The notes under the pieces are model-generated. The model did not search any database. It was given only the letters and a program-made list of their open reading frames with translations, and was not told the DNA's origin. DNA of 64,000 bases from Bradyrhizobium sp. CCBAU 51765 (lineage in GTDB: Bacteria > Pseudomonadota > Alphaproteobacteria > Rhizobiales > Xanthobacteraceae): positions 2,407,001 through 2,471,000 of the forward strand of contig NZ_CP030038.1 of NCBI RefSeq assembly GCF_015291725.1. The letters run 5' to 3'. Positions 51,473 through 60,237 of this stretch are shown here, piece by piece. A program made the translations under genes and the position numbers. Position 1 is the first letter of the stretch. Every line of letters starts with the position of its first letter.

Positions 51473-51499
51473 CGGCCGACGCGATCTGCGTTGGCCGCC
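51473..51499 (+). promoter_or_regulatory. Intercistronic hairpin after the polar-type binding-protein gene
   Basis: GCGGCCGACGC, five-base loop, GCGTTGGCCGC: an 11-bp stem with one G-U pair, starting 11 bases after the stop codon and ending 20 bases before the ATPase start. No T-run. Confidence 0.55.
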
Positions 51500-51519
51500 G
51501 CCCAACGGCGGAGACCAGC

Positions 51520-52266
51520 ATGCAGGACCAGATCCTGATCGAAATGAAGGGCGTGCAGAAGTGGTACGGCGGGTACCAAGCTCTCCGCAACGTCGATCTC
51601 ACCGTGCGCAGAGGTGAAAAGATCGTGCTCTGCGGTCCGTCCGGTTCAGGCAAGTCGACGCTGATCCGCTGTATCAACCGCCTGGAGCCGATCCAGCAGG
51701 GCAGCATCGTGGTGAACGGCCATCGGCTGGAGGACAGCATCAAGGCAATCGATGTCGTACGTCAGGACGTCGGCATGGTCTTTCAGAGCTTCAACCTTTT
51801 CCCGCACATGACGGTGTTGCAGAACTGTATGCTCGCCCCCATTCGCGCGCGCCGCATCAGCAAGAGCGAGGCGGAAGCGACCGCGCGAAAATATCTCGAG
51901 CGCGTACGCATCGGTGATCAGGCCGGGAAGTATCCGGCTCAACTTTCCGGCGGTCAGCAACAGCGTGTCGCGATTGCGCGTGCGCTCTGCATGCAGCCCA
52001 AGGTGATGCTATTCGACGAACCGACCTCGGCTCTCGATCCTGAGATGGTCAAGGAGGTGCTCGATACAATGATAGGCCTTGCCAACGACGGCATGACCAT
52101 GATCTGCGTCACCCACGAGATGGGCTTTGCCCGCCAGGTTGCCGACCGGGTCATCTTCATGGCCGAAGGCCAGATCATCGAAGAAGGCGCTCCCGACGCT
52201 TTCTTCCGCAATCCGCAGCATGCCCGCACCAGGCAGTTCCTTGGCGAGATCATCGCCCATCACTGA
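51520..52266 (+). CDS. Polar amino acid-type ABC transporter ATPase, GlnQ-like
   Basis: A 248-residue ATPase with [56 protein letters not shown] and switch His in [11 protein letters not shown], all typical of GlnQ/HisP proteins. It completes the importer 49249-52266. The dehydroquinase gene follows 13 bases later. Confidence 0.92.
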   Translation: MQDQILIEMKGVQKWYGGYQALRNVDLTVRRGEKIVLCGPSGSGKSTLIRCINRLEPIQQGSIVVNGHRLEDSIKAIDVVRQDVGMVFQSFNLFPHMTVLQNCMLAPIRARRISKSEAEATARKYLERVRIGDQAGKYPAQLSGGQQQRVAIARALCMQPKVMLFDEPTSALDPEMVKEVLDTMIGLANDGMTMICVTHEMGFARQVADRVIFMAEGQIIEEGAPDAFFRNPQHARTRQFLGEIIAHH

Positions 52267-52279
52267 ACGGAGTACTTCC

Positions 52280-52729
52280 ATGAGCCGTCTTGTCTACGTC
52301 CTGAACGGGCCAAATCTCAACTTGCTCGGAAAACGTCAGCCCCACATCTACGGTCACGAGACGCTTGCGGATGTGGAGCGGGATTGCCGGGCGCTAGCCA
52401 AGGAGCTTGGCCTGGAGATTCGTTTCCATCAATCCAACAGAGAATACGAGCTAATCGACTGGATCCACGAGGCGCGCGAGACGGCTGCCGGCATCGTGGT
52501 GAACCCCGCGGCTTTCACCCATACATCGGTTGCCATCCTGGATGCCTTGAATACGTTCGAGGGCACAGTGATCGAGGTGCACATTTCCAACGTGCACAAG
52601 CGCGAGGAATTCCGCCACCACTCGTTTGTCTCCAAACGAGCTGATGGAGTCATCGCCGGCTTCGGCACCCAGGGCTATCTGCTCGGCCTGCGTCGTGTGG
52701 CCAAGCTGCTGGATGAGAAGAAGGGATAG
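52280..52729 (+). CDS. aroQ: Type II 3-dehydroquinate dehydratase (canonical copy)
   Basis: A 149-residue type II dehydroquinase with every catalytic residue in the M. tuberculosis numbering: N12, R19, Y24 ([18 protein letters not shown]), N75, H81 (FTHTSVAI), E99, H101 (EVHISN), R108 and R112. It converts 3-dehydroquinate to 3-dehydroshikimate. Its place between an ABC ATPase and a Gfo/Idh dehydrogenase, downstream of two AroE genes, points to quinate catabolism rather than the housekeeping pathway. Compare the divergent copy at 106. Confidence 0.93.
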   Translation: MSRLVYVLNGPNLNLLGKRQPHIYGHETLADVERDCRALAKELGLEIRFHQSNREYELIDWIHEARETAAGIVVNPAAFTHTSVAILDALNTFEGTVIEVHISNVHKREEFRHHSFVSKRADGVIAGFGTQGYLLGLRRVAKLLDEKKG

Positions 52730-52735
52730 CATCGT

Positions 52736-53770
52736 ATGAGTGCACCCGTCCGCCTGTCGGTCATGGGAGCGGGTCTCATCGGCAAGCGACACGTCGAGCA
52801 CATTCTCGCGCGGCCGGAGGCGATGCTGTCGTCGATCGTCGATCCGATGCCGGCGGCCCGAGAGTTGGCGGTTTCGCTGAAGGTGGACTGGTTTCCGTCC
52901 TTTCAGGACATGCTCTCCGGAAATCGGCCGCAGGGGGTGGTTGTCGCCACCCCCAACCAGATGCATGTGGCCAACGGCATGGATTGCATCGCGGCTCGCA
53001 TCCCAGCGCTGATCGAGAAGCCGCTAGCAGATGACGTCCTCGCCGCACAGACCCTGGTCGAAGCCTCGGAGCGGGCGGGCGTGCCGCTGCTCACCGGCCA
53101 TCATCGCCGGCATAACCCGATGATCCAACGCGCCAAGGCGCAGATCGACAGCGGCCGGCTGGGCCAGATCGTGTCGGTGCATGGCATGTTCTGGCTGATC
53201 AAGCCGGACGAATATTTCGATATGGCCTGGCGACGGGAAAAAGGGGCGGGTCCTGTTTTCCTGAATCTCGTCCACGACGTTGACCTCTTGCGCTACCTAT
53301 GCGGGGATATCGTCGCGGTACAGGCTGCCCAATCCAATCGGTTGCGTAGAAATGCGGTCGAAGAGACCGCGGTGATCATCCTGCACTTCGCCTCCGGCGC
53401 CCTGGGAACGGTCAATGTCTCCGACACCATCCAGTCGCCCTGGAGTTGGGAATTCACCGCCGGGGAGAATCCGGCCTACAGTCATACGGAGGAGGCGTGT
53501 TACCAGATCGGCGGCACGAGGGGATCGCTGGCTATTCCGCAACTCGATCTCTGGCATCACCCAAGCAAGGCCAGCTGGTCGGCGCCGATCGAGCGCGAGC
53601 GGCTGAGGTACGAGAGAGAAGACCCGCTTGGTCTGCAGATCGCCAATTTCTGTGAGGTCATTCGCGGTACGGCTGCGCCTGTGGTGAGCGGGCGTGAAGG
53701 GCTGAAAACCCTCAGAGTGATCGACGCGGTCAAACGTGCGGCGGAAACCGGAGAATTCATATCGGTTTGA
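52736..53770 (+). CDS. Gfo/Idh/MocA family NAD(P)-dependent oxidoreductase
   Basis: A 344-residue protein with the N-terminal Rossmann fold (VMGAGLIGKRHVEHI), the EKP motif in LIEKPLADDV carrying the catalytic-type Lys, and a C-terminal alpha/beta domain with VHDVDLLRYLCGD holding the usual His. The family oxidises cyclic polyols and sugars such as inositol. At the end of a hydroaromatic cluster it is a candidate dehydrogenase for a ring hydroxyl, for example of quinate or a related cyclitol. It starts six bases after AroQ. Confidence 0.9.
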   Translation: MSAPVRLSVMGAGLIGKRHVEHILARPEAMLSSIVDPMPAARELAVSLKVDWFPSFQDMLSGNRPQGVVVATPNQMHVANGMDCIAARIPALIEKPLADDVLAAQTLVEASERAGVPLLTGHHRRHNPMIQRAKAQIDSGRLGQIVSVHGMFWLIKPDEYFDMAWRREKGAGPVFLNLVHDVDLLRYLCGDIVAVQAAQSNRLRRNAVEETAVIILHFASGALGTVNVSDTIQSPWSWEFTAGENPAYSHTEEACYQIGGTRGSLAIPQLDLWHHPSKASWSAPIERERLRYEREDPLGLQIANFCEVIRGTAAPVVSGREGLKTLRVIDAVKRAAETGEFISV

Positions 53771-53806
53771 TGCTGGAAAGCAGGGTGACTTGCCGCCCTT
53801 CGTTGG

Positions 53807-54094
53807 GTGAATGAAAAGCTCTATGCAGGCAAGATGCTGATGATTTTTTCTTCGAGAGTACCGACGGTGATCGCTTCGCCCATTCATGTTTACGCGACGC
53901 AGCAAGATGCGACACAAGATTTTCAGGCATCGTCTGAACAATCCTCTCAACTTGAAAGGGATTCGCGGGAGCAATCGAGCGCCAGCCTGCCGATACCCCG
54001 GGAAGAGCTCGATGTCAGCGGAGACCGCATGATCGAGAACTTTCAGCGGCCGGAGGGCACCAAGGTCGTCATCACCTGGGAACGGGTGCGCTAG
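53807..54094 (+). CDS. Small hypothetical protein
   Basis: A 95-codon frame from a GTG start (MNEKLYAGKMLMIFSSRVPT), Ser/Gln-rich in the middle, with no recognised family and no clear ribosome-binding site. Could equally be a chance frame in decayed DNA between the catabolic cluster and a TctC remnant. Confidence 0.2.
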   Translation: MNEKLYAGKMLMIFSSRVPTVIASPIHVYATQQDATQDFQASSEQSSQLERDSREQSSASLPIPREELDVSGDRMIENFQRPEGTKVVITWERVR

Positions 54095-54116
54095 AGAGCG
54101 CGTCCCCCCACTCGAA

Positions 54117-54140
54117 TTTCCCGCGAGCCGATGCGGGAAA
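54117..54140. terminator. Terminator-like hairpin downstream of the hydroaromatic cluster
   Basis: TTTCCCGC, eight-base loop, GCGGGAAA: a perfect eight-bp stem about 350 bases after the last gene of the cluster. The A-rich/T-rich outer pairs are terminator-like but no run of T follows directly. Confidence 0.3.
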
Positions 54141-54388
54141 CAGGGCGGGCTTTTCGGACGTCTTGGTGGCACGCTGTTTATGTGCCGGCGGGTACTCCCT
54201 CCTCCATCGTCGAAAAACTTGCAGGTGCCTTGCAAGCCGTGATGCAAGACAGGGACGGGCGAGCGCAGCTGGAAGAGATCGGGCTGGTGGCGCAGTATCG
54301 TCCCGCGGAGGAAGTGACTCAGCAGACGTCATCGGATATGGCGAGCTTCAGAAAGATCGCCAAGGAAAGCAACATCAGCCTGGACTGA
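54131..54388 (+). pseudogene. C-terminal remnant of a TctC/Bug-type solute-binding protein
   Basis: From about residue 12 the 85-codon frame reads WWHAVYVPAGTPSSIVEKLA, then AVMQDRDGRAQLEEIGL and a SFRKIAKESNISLD end. This is the standard C-terminal third of tripartite tricarboxylate transporter (Bug family) binding proteins, normally about 320 residues with a signal peptide. The first two thirds are absent. It is a deletion remnant. Confidence 0.7.
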
Positions 54389-54692
54389 ATTGCATCGCTT
54401 TCGATCTCGGCAGTCTCGTCCGAAATGGAGGCTCGAGGCGGAGACGGAAGCTCTCCGGTCTGACGCGGCATCCGGAGTGTTAGACATGCGTCACAGACAG
54501 CCTCGAGCAGGACGAGAGATGGCGTGACCTGTCGGATGGTCACGCGCACGTTACTGAAATGCCCCGTGGCCCTGCGTCAAAATAATGCACCCGGTGTAGT
54601 TTTGTTGACACGAAGAACCCGGGCTGTTACCCAATTGGCTTCGGCACAGTGCTGTCAATGCCGGGTGCGGGGAAGTAGCAGGAGTAATGGTC
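54389..54692. other. Intergenic region, no gene seen
   Basis: About 300 bases with no supported gene; the last 100 bases presumably hold the promoter of the secreted hydrolase at 54693. Confidence 0.3.
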
Positions 54693-55850
54693 ATGAGAAG
54701 CTGGCTCGCTGCTATGGCATTGGCATGTGCCGTCGCGATGGCACTGCCTGAAGGCGCCAATGCGCAGAATGCTCAGGTGCAGCAGGAGCATGCGGCCTTT
54801 CGTGCGGTCGACTTCGATTGGATAGATACGTCTCGAGGTCGCGAAGTTCCTGCTCGCTTGTATTGGCCCACTGAGGCGTCGCCGGGAAAGGTGCCACTGA
54901 TCATCTTCTCGCACGGCATGGGCGGTTCGCGAAACGGCTACACCTACCTCGCTGCCCGGTGGGCCGCACACGGCATTGCGAGTTTGCATGTCCAGCATAT
55001 CGGGAGCGATGCCTCTCTCTGGCGTGGAAATCCCTTCGAGCTCGTGGGGCGGCTGCAAGCGGCGACCCGGGATGATGAAGCCGCGGCGCGTGTCGGAGAT
55101 CTCCGTTTTGCGCTCGACCAGATGCTGTTATTTGCAACCGGTCCGTACGCGCGATTTATCGACATGCGACGCATCGCCGTAGCTGGACATTCCTATGGCG
55201 CGAACACCGCGTTGTTGACGGTCGGTGCCCGGGTCATTCGGGATGGTCGTTGGCTCGATTTCCGCGACCGACGCTTCAAGGCAGCGATCGTGATTTCAGC
55301 CCCACCTTTCTATGGTGAGAGCGACTTGTCGAGCGTGCTTGCCAACATCGCTGTGCCGACGCTTCACGTGACGGCTACACAAGACGTCATCAAAATTCCT
55401 GGCTTCTATTCGAGTGCACGCGATCGAGTCGCGATATTCGACGCGATCGCCAATCGACGTAAGCTGCTGGTCGTGTTCCGAGGCGGATCCCATAGTATAT
55501 TTACGGACCGCGCCCTGACCGGGGGGCCAGGATTGAATCCGAAGGTCAAGGAAGCCACCGGAGAATTGACTCTCGCATTCCTGGACTATGCGTTCGCCGG
55601 GGATTCCAGAAGTTTGGCGCAATGGAGCTTCGACTGGCAGGATATTCTCGCGCAGCCGTCCATTCGGAACGCAATGCTGATCTCAGGCGCCTCCGCACGG
55701 GCTGATTTGCAGGATAACGTGCCCGCGACAGCGGCCGAGAAAGGCCGTGCCATGACCGGTGAGCAACAGAAGAGTTACCCTCCTCTTCGGGACGGGGGAC
55801 GTCGGGCGGCGGCAGAAATCGACTGGTCGGCATCTGCATCGCGTCGCTGA
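54693..55850 (+). CDS. Secreted alpha/beta hydrolase (dienelactone-hydrolase / PAF-acetylhydrolase-like)
   Basis: A 385-residue alpha/beta hydrolase with a Sec signal peptide (MRSWLAAMALACAVAMALPE, cleavage near NAQNA). The oxyanion-hole region IIFSHGMGGSRNGYTYLA and nucleophile elbow GHSYGAN (Ser) are clear; the catalytic His is probably in RGGSHSIF. The ATG at 54693 is eight bases after GGAG, better spaced than the ATG at 54687. It probably hydrolyses esters in the periplasm. A DUF3313 lipoprotein gene follows after six bases. Confidence 0.85.
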   Translation: MRSWLAAMALACAVAMALPEGANAQNAQVQQEHAAFRAVDFDWIDTSRGREVPARLYWPTEASPGKVPLIIFSHGMGGSRNGYTYLAARWAAHGIASLHVQHIGSDASLWRGNPFELVGRLQAATRDDEAAARVGDLRFALDQMLLFATGPYARFIDMRRIAVAGHSYGANTALLTVGARVIRDGRWLDFRDRRFKAAIVISAPPFYGESDLSSVLANIAVPTLHVTATQDVIKIPGFYSSARDRVAIFDAIANRRKLLVVFRGGSHSIFTDRALTGGPGLNPKVKEATGELTLAFLDYAFAGDSRSLAQWSFDWQDILAQPSIRNAMLISGASARADLQDNVPATAAEKGRAMTGEQQKSYPPLRDGGRRAAAEIDWSASASRR

Positions 55851-55856
55851 AGTCCG

Positions 55857-56735
55857 ATGCAGCGTTTCCAGCTCATAGCGGCCTTGTGTCTGCTGACCGC
55901 CGGGTGCGCGAGTGCGCCGCTGAACAGGGCGGGTTCGCTGACCAGTTATGATGGTCTGACGCCATCCGACGGTGTTCTGACGAAGTCAATCGTTCGCGTC
56001 GACAAGGAGGACGTTCTCGGCGCCAAGACCGTACGGCTGGTAGAAACTCGATTTTCGTCCAAAGCGGCCGCGGAGGTCTCCTTCTCGCCGGAGCAGCGCA
56101 GGATCATCGGCAACGCCATCGACCGTGCTCTGTGCTTCGGATTGAGCGATAGATTCCAGATTGTCGGTCCGGCGGATCAGGCCGACCTGACCGTTCAGGC
56201 CGTCATCACGCATGCGGCGGCGACGGACCCTGCGGCGGCTGGCGCATCCGGTGTCGCGCGGGTCGCGAAAACTGTACTCCTGCCTGGTGTGCCAGTACCA
56301 GTTCCGCGCATTCCGGTGGGACTTGGCAGCCTGTCGGTCGAAGGTGAGGCGAGGGACGGAAGAGGGAAGCAGAAGGCGGCTATGGTGTGGGGCCGGGGAG
56401 CGAATTCTTTCACAAGCTCTCCCCGCGTATCGGCTGATGGCGATGCATACGACCTTTCCACGGCATTTGCCGCCGACTTCAGCCGATTGTTGGTCACGGG
56501 GAGTACGCCTTTCGGAACCCTTCCAGCGCTGCCGTCGCTCGAGAGCCTGCACACGTCGCTGGGCGGTGCGCCGAAGCAATCGGCGTGCGAAGTGTTTGGA
56601 AGAGCTCCGGGACTTGCTGGATTCATCGGCCAGGGGGTTGGAGCTCCTCCAAGTTGGACCGACAAGGGCGCGGTGCCGCCATCGTCTCCGGCTGCCGCGC
56701 CACCAGTCGGCGAGCGTTCGCCGCCTGCGACATGA
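55857..56735 (+). CDS. DUF3313-type outer-membrane or periplasmic lipoprotein
   Basis: A 292-residue predicted lipoprotein: signal MQRFQLIAALCLLTAGC with lipobox LTAGC (lipidated Cys17). The following LTSYDGLTPSDGVLTKS resembles the opening of DUF3313 proteins (LxSYDxLxPSDG). The C-terminal 60 residues are Pro/Ala/Ser-rich and of low complexity. Function unknown. Probably co-transcribed with the secreted hydrolase. Confidence 0.78.
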   Translation: MQRFQLIAALCLLTAGCASAPLNRAGSLTSYDGLTPSDGVLTKSIVRVDKEDVLGAKTVRLVETRFSSKAAAEVSFSPEQRRIIGNAIDRALCFGLSDRFQIVGPADQADLTVQAVITHAAATDPAAAGASGVARVAKTVLLPGVPVPVPRIPVGLGSLSVEGEARDGRGKQKAAMVWGRGANSFTSSPRVSADGDAYDLSTAFAADFSRLLVTGSTPFGTLPALPSLESLHTSLGGAPKQSACEVFGRAPGLAGFIGQGVGAPPSWTDKGAVPPSSPAAAPPVGERSPPAT

Positions 56736-56912
56736 AGTCGGCGAAGCGCGGATCCTCGACATGTGCGATGTTGACGTGCATGCCAGGTGCCGGCGAGCGT
56801 CGGGTCTGAAGTCGATCCAGGCGCGCAACCAGTTGCCGCCTGATTCCGCACCTCAGCTGCAACCTAACCGCGGCATCGCGACGTTACCGATGCCGCGTGT
56901 CATGCACTCTGT

Positions 56913-57713
56913 CTATCCGGGTCGTCGCGAAAACAGCTGAAGCAATGAGTTCTGACGAAGGCCTATCCTCTCATATACCGGCTTTCCAGCCGCGGTGGCC
57001 TGGAGGCATACGCGTTCGATGCCGGTTGCTTGGATCGCCTCGTACATCGCCTTGCGCGTGACAGCCTCTCCGAAACCGCGCCGCTGGCGATCGGTGTCGG
57101 TTGCTACCAGGACCAGAAATAGGCGGCCATCCACCTCGCACACGCCCGCGCAGGCGACGGCGCTCGATCCCTCATATGCGACATAGGCGAATATCTCCTC
57201 GCGCCACAAGCGCGAACCGCGGAATGTCGCCATGGCATCCGTCTCCGACAAGCCGTATGCGCGCGCATTCAGGCTGGCATAGGCATCGAGATGCTGCGCG
57301 GTGGTGACGCGCTCAAAGCGGAGGGCGGGATGGCTCGGCTCTTCCAGTGACGACAGATCGCCAGCCATTCCCCAGCATGTGAAAGCACTCACCAGCCCGG
57401 CATCGAGAGCCAGATCGTTGATCTTGCCCCGAACATCGGGGGAGACCATCTCCTCAAAAATCCAGACACAACCTGGCTGTTCCCGACCAGCCATAAATTC
57501 CGCAGACCGCGAGAGAAGCCGCTTTAACCGCTCCGCGTGATGCACCGGGCTAGTCACGACGAGAGCATTATAAAAAGCAAACCTGGCATCGGCCCAGCGA
57601 ATTGCGAGCCCGTCTTCATCAGCAACGGAACAGCCTGCGTCCGTGACCAGTTTACCCCACATTCCCGCGAGCTGGCTGACGGATTCGTATACTTCGGAAT
57701 CGACGTGAAACAT
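56913..57713 (-). CDS. GNAT-family N-acetyltransferase
   Basis: A 266-residue protein with a C-terminal GNAT domain (about residues 135-260). Motif A is LVLVATDTDRQRRGFGEAVT, the acetyl-CoA pyrophosphate loop, followed by RVCLQATAAGKPVYERIGLR. The first half has a separate fold rich in aromatic residues. I start at MFHVDSEVYESV (57713); the frame is open to 57818. Substrate unknown. Confidence 0.8.
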   Translation of the reverse strand: MFHVDSEVYESVSQLAGMWGKLVTDAGCSVADEDGLAIRWADARFAFYNALVVTSPVHHAERLKRLLSRSAEFMAGREQPGCVWIFEEMVSPDVRGKINDLALDAGLVSAFTCWGMAGDLSSLEEPSHPALRFERVTTAQHLDAYASLNARAYGLSETDAMATFRGSRLWREEIFAYVAYEGSSAVACAGVCEVDGRLFLVLVATDTDRQRRGFGEAVTRKAMYEAIQATGIERVCLQATAAGKPVYERIGLRQNSLLQLFSRRPG

Positions 57714-58044
57714 CTTGATAGTCTCTGCTGCAGGTTGGATGGTTTTGCTGTGGTGGATAACGGGCAGAATGTTTATCCAGTACGGATCGATCTCCCGGAG
57801 GCCGAGCGCCTCAAACATCGCGCCTCAGCGGCCAGAACCTGCCGCCGCGGCGGTCCGCGCCAGCATCGTTACGGTGCCGCGCATGAAGCGCGTGAGGTGG
57901 ATGCACAGGTTCACCCGTGATGATATCAGGAAAGTACGGAGGCGACGGACACCTCTGAAGCTTTCTATGAGAGCGTTGATCCGACGATGCATCAACGCTC
58001 ATTTGCTCAGAAGACGATACCATCGCCAGTCTTGCGTTGGCCAT
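57714..58044. other. Intergenic region, no gene seen
   Basis: About 330 bases between the acetyltransferase start and the decarboxylase stop, with no frame that looks coding; likely contains the acetyltransferase promoter. Confidence 0.3.
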
Positions 58045-59475
58045 TCACGAAAATTCTGGGACGATCGCGGCAGCCGCTTCCTGGATCGTGCGCCACACCG
58101 CCTCTATGTCGCTCGCCTCGGTGGATATCGTGCCGATCGAGACGCGGACCATCCAATGCCCGGCCGCGATAGCGGGCGTGACGTAGGCTTGACCTGAGGC
58201 GTTCACCGCGTGCGCCCATGCACGCGTGAAGTCATCGAGACGATGGGAAGGCACAGACTTCGGGCGATTCACAATGCATACGGTTTGCAGAACGACGGGT
58301 GCGACGACTTCCCAACCTGGTGTTGCTTCGACTTTCGACCGAAGATCTTGGGCCAAGCTGATGTCTCGCCGCAACCGGGCCTGCAACCCGGAAACGCCCT
58401 GTTCCCGTATGGCGAACCACAGTTTCAACGCCCTGAATCTCCGTCCGAGCGGAATACCTGTGTTACGCAGATTGCGCACCTTCTCGTCGGCCTGAGATTG
58501 GAGGAAGCTCGGATCGGCAGACATCACCTGGAGAAGGTGAGGCTCGTCCCGAACGAAATAGAGCGAGCAATCAAAAGGGACGCCGAGCCATTTGTGCGCA
58601 TTGATAACGACGCTGTCTGCATCCTCGACCCCTTCCCACATCCACCGAAGCTCGGGCAAGATCATCGCATTCCCGGCCATCGCAGCGTCGATGTGGAGCC
58701 ACAAACCATGCCTCCGCGCTATGCCGGCGATCTCTGATACCGGATCAATGGACACGGTAGCCGTCCCGCCCACTGCCGCGACGATCGCGCATGGCGTGAA
58801 CCCAGAGCGAATATCCGCAACGATTGCATCTTCGAGCGCCTCTGGCCGCATCGCAAAATTGGCGTCGATATCGACCATGCGGACATTCTCACGGCCGAGC
58901 CCCGCCAGCAGCGCCGCCTTCTCCACTGACGAATGAGCGCTTGCCGATGTGTAGATCGTCAACGGCTTGGGTTCCGCTTGCAGACCTCGGCGAACGAGCG
59001 AGAAGCTCGTCGTCTTCTCGCGGGCACATAGCAGAGCAACCAAGGTGCTTGTCGACGCAGTGTCGTTGATCACACCGAACCAGGCGGAGGACAGGCCAAC
59101 CATCTGCCTGAACCAGTCGACCGTGACCTCCTCGATCTCCGTTACCGCGGGCGACGACTGCCAGGACAGGCCCAGAACCCCAAGTCCGCTGCTCACCAGG
59201 TCACCAAGGATGCCGGAGCCAAGTGAATTGGAGGGAAAGTAGCCGAAGAACCGCGGGTGTTGCCAATGCGAGATGTTGGGAAGAACCACTGAATCAAGAT
59301 CAGCGACGATTTCGTCGAATCCCTCAGCTTCTGCCGGTGGGGAGGCGGGCAGCATCGCTTTGACGTCACCCGGCTGTGTCGCAGGCTGGACCGGATAGTC
59401 GGACATTTTGGCATGATAGTCCGCCAGCCAGTCGATGATCTCGTGACCTCGTCGTCGGAATTCCTCGGGCGTCAT
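58045..59475 (-). CDS. PLP-dependent aromatic-L-amino-acid decarboxylase family protein
   Basis: A 476-residue group II pyridoxal-phosphate decarboxylase, the length of aromatic amino acid decarboxylases. H181 (SASAHSSVEKA) stacks on PLP, D263 (HIDAAMAG) binds the pyridine nitrogen and K295 (NAHKWLG) forms the Schiff base. FPSNSLGSGILGDLVSSGLG is a typical N-terminal active-site block. It decarboxylates Tyr, Trp, DOPA or Phe, or in some variants makes aromatic aldehydes. It is 18 bases downstream of a small membrane-protein gene on the same strand, probably one operon. Confidence 0.92.
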   Translation of the reverse strand: MTPEEFRRRGHEIIDWLADYHAKMSDYPVQPATQPGDVKAMLPASPPAEAEGFDEIVADLDSVVLPNISHWQHPRFFGYFPSNSLGSGILGDLVSSGLGVLGLSWQSSPAVTEIEEVTVDWFRQMVGLSSAWFGVINDTASTSTLVALLCAREKTTSFSLVRRGLQAEPKPLTIYTSASAHSSVEKAALLAGLGRENVRMVDIDANFAMRPEALEDAIVADIRSGFTPCAIVAAVGGTATVSIDPVSEIAGIARRHGLWLHIDAAMAGNAMILPELRWMWEGVEDADSVVINAHKWLGVPFDCSLYFVRDEPHLLQVMSADPSFLQSQADEKVRNLRNTGIPLGRRFRALKLWFAIREQGVSGLQARLRRDISLAQDLRSKVEATPGWEVVAPVVLQTVCIVNRPKSVPSHRLDDFTRAWAHAVNASGQAYVTPAIAAGHWMVRVSIGTISTEASDIEAVWRTIQEAAAAIVPEFS

Positions 59476-59493
59476 TCAGGCCTCTTTGGTTGT

Positions 59494-60237
59494 TCACTTC
59501 GTGGTCGGGCGGGCGTTCCAAACTATGGGAGAAGGTATCTCGGATGGCTCCGCAAGGTGCAGTGATGGGATGTGCCGGCGCGATAGCCTGAGGCGCCGAA
59601 TCTGGGATACCGCAGATGTAGCCAGCGCGCGAATCCTCGCCATCGTCCCGGTCCGAAGCACGCTGAATGCGGGAAACAAGGCGAACAGCAAAGTAAGACC
59701 GATCCACCTCATCAGTCGCCCCGAGAGGAACGCTTGTATCGTGGGTGTCACCTCTTCTTGCAGGAAATCCACCGTTGTCACCAATATCGCCTTCGCGCCG
59801 GGGCAAACGAGGCTGCCTGAAACGATGCCGGCCAGATCGAAATAGGGATGGAATGAGATCACATACAGGAGAGCAGCGATCCCGACATTCGTGAGAATTG
59901 GAGATCGGAGTGCCTTCACAACGCGTGCGGCGAAGCCAAAGGAAATTGGAGCAGCGTGGGTTTCTTCGTGTTTCGCGGGATCGGCGGGCTGAATGGGCTT
60001 CAACGCCGACAGGTAGGAGCCACGGGGTCGGTCGCGCCGTCCGCGCGTTCGGCGTTGAGCAATCGTTCCACGCCCTATGGGCGCTTCGATCGGCCACACG
60101 CGCGGACGCGGCCGAAGGTGATCGGGGTCACCGCTATGGCTTGCGGACGCGCCGCCGGCAAATGGCCGCTCAGCATCTCGCTCCCGCTCTCGTTGCGGAA
60201 CAGCGATATCCGTCCCATCCGGCGTGTCATATGTCAT
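59494..60237 (-). CDS. Hypothetical membrane protein with two hydrophobic segments
   Basis: A 247-residue protein of no recognised family. The first 100 residues are Arg/Glu/Pro-rich and disordered-looking. Hydrophobic segments lie at about 119-140 (SPILTNVGIAALLYVISF) and 178-200 (MRWIGLTLLFALFPAF), with a periplasm-side loop containing a Cys (SGSLVCPGAK). The C-terminus is basic. The start at 60237 (MTYDTPDG) is a guess; the frame is open to 60285. Possibly co-transcribed with the decarboxylase. Confidence 0.5.
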   Translation of the reverse strand: MTYDTPDGTDIAVPQRERERDAERPFAGGASASHSGDPDHLRPRPRVWPIEAPIGRGTIAQRRTRGRRDRPRGSYLSALKPIQPADPAKHEETHAAPISFGFAARVVKALRSPILTNVGIAALLYVISFHPYFDLAGIVSGSLVCPGAKAILVTTVDFLQEEVTPTIQAFLSGRLMRWIGLTLLFALFPAFSVLRTGTMARIRALATSAVSQIRRLRLSRRHIPSLHLAEPSEIPSPIVWNARPTTK

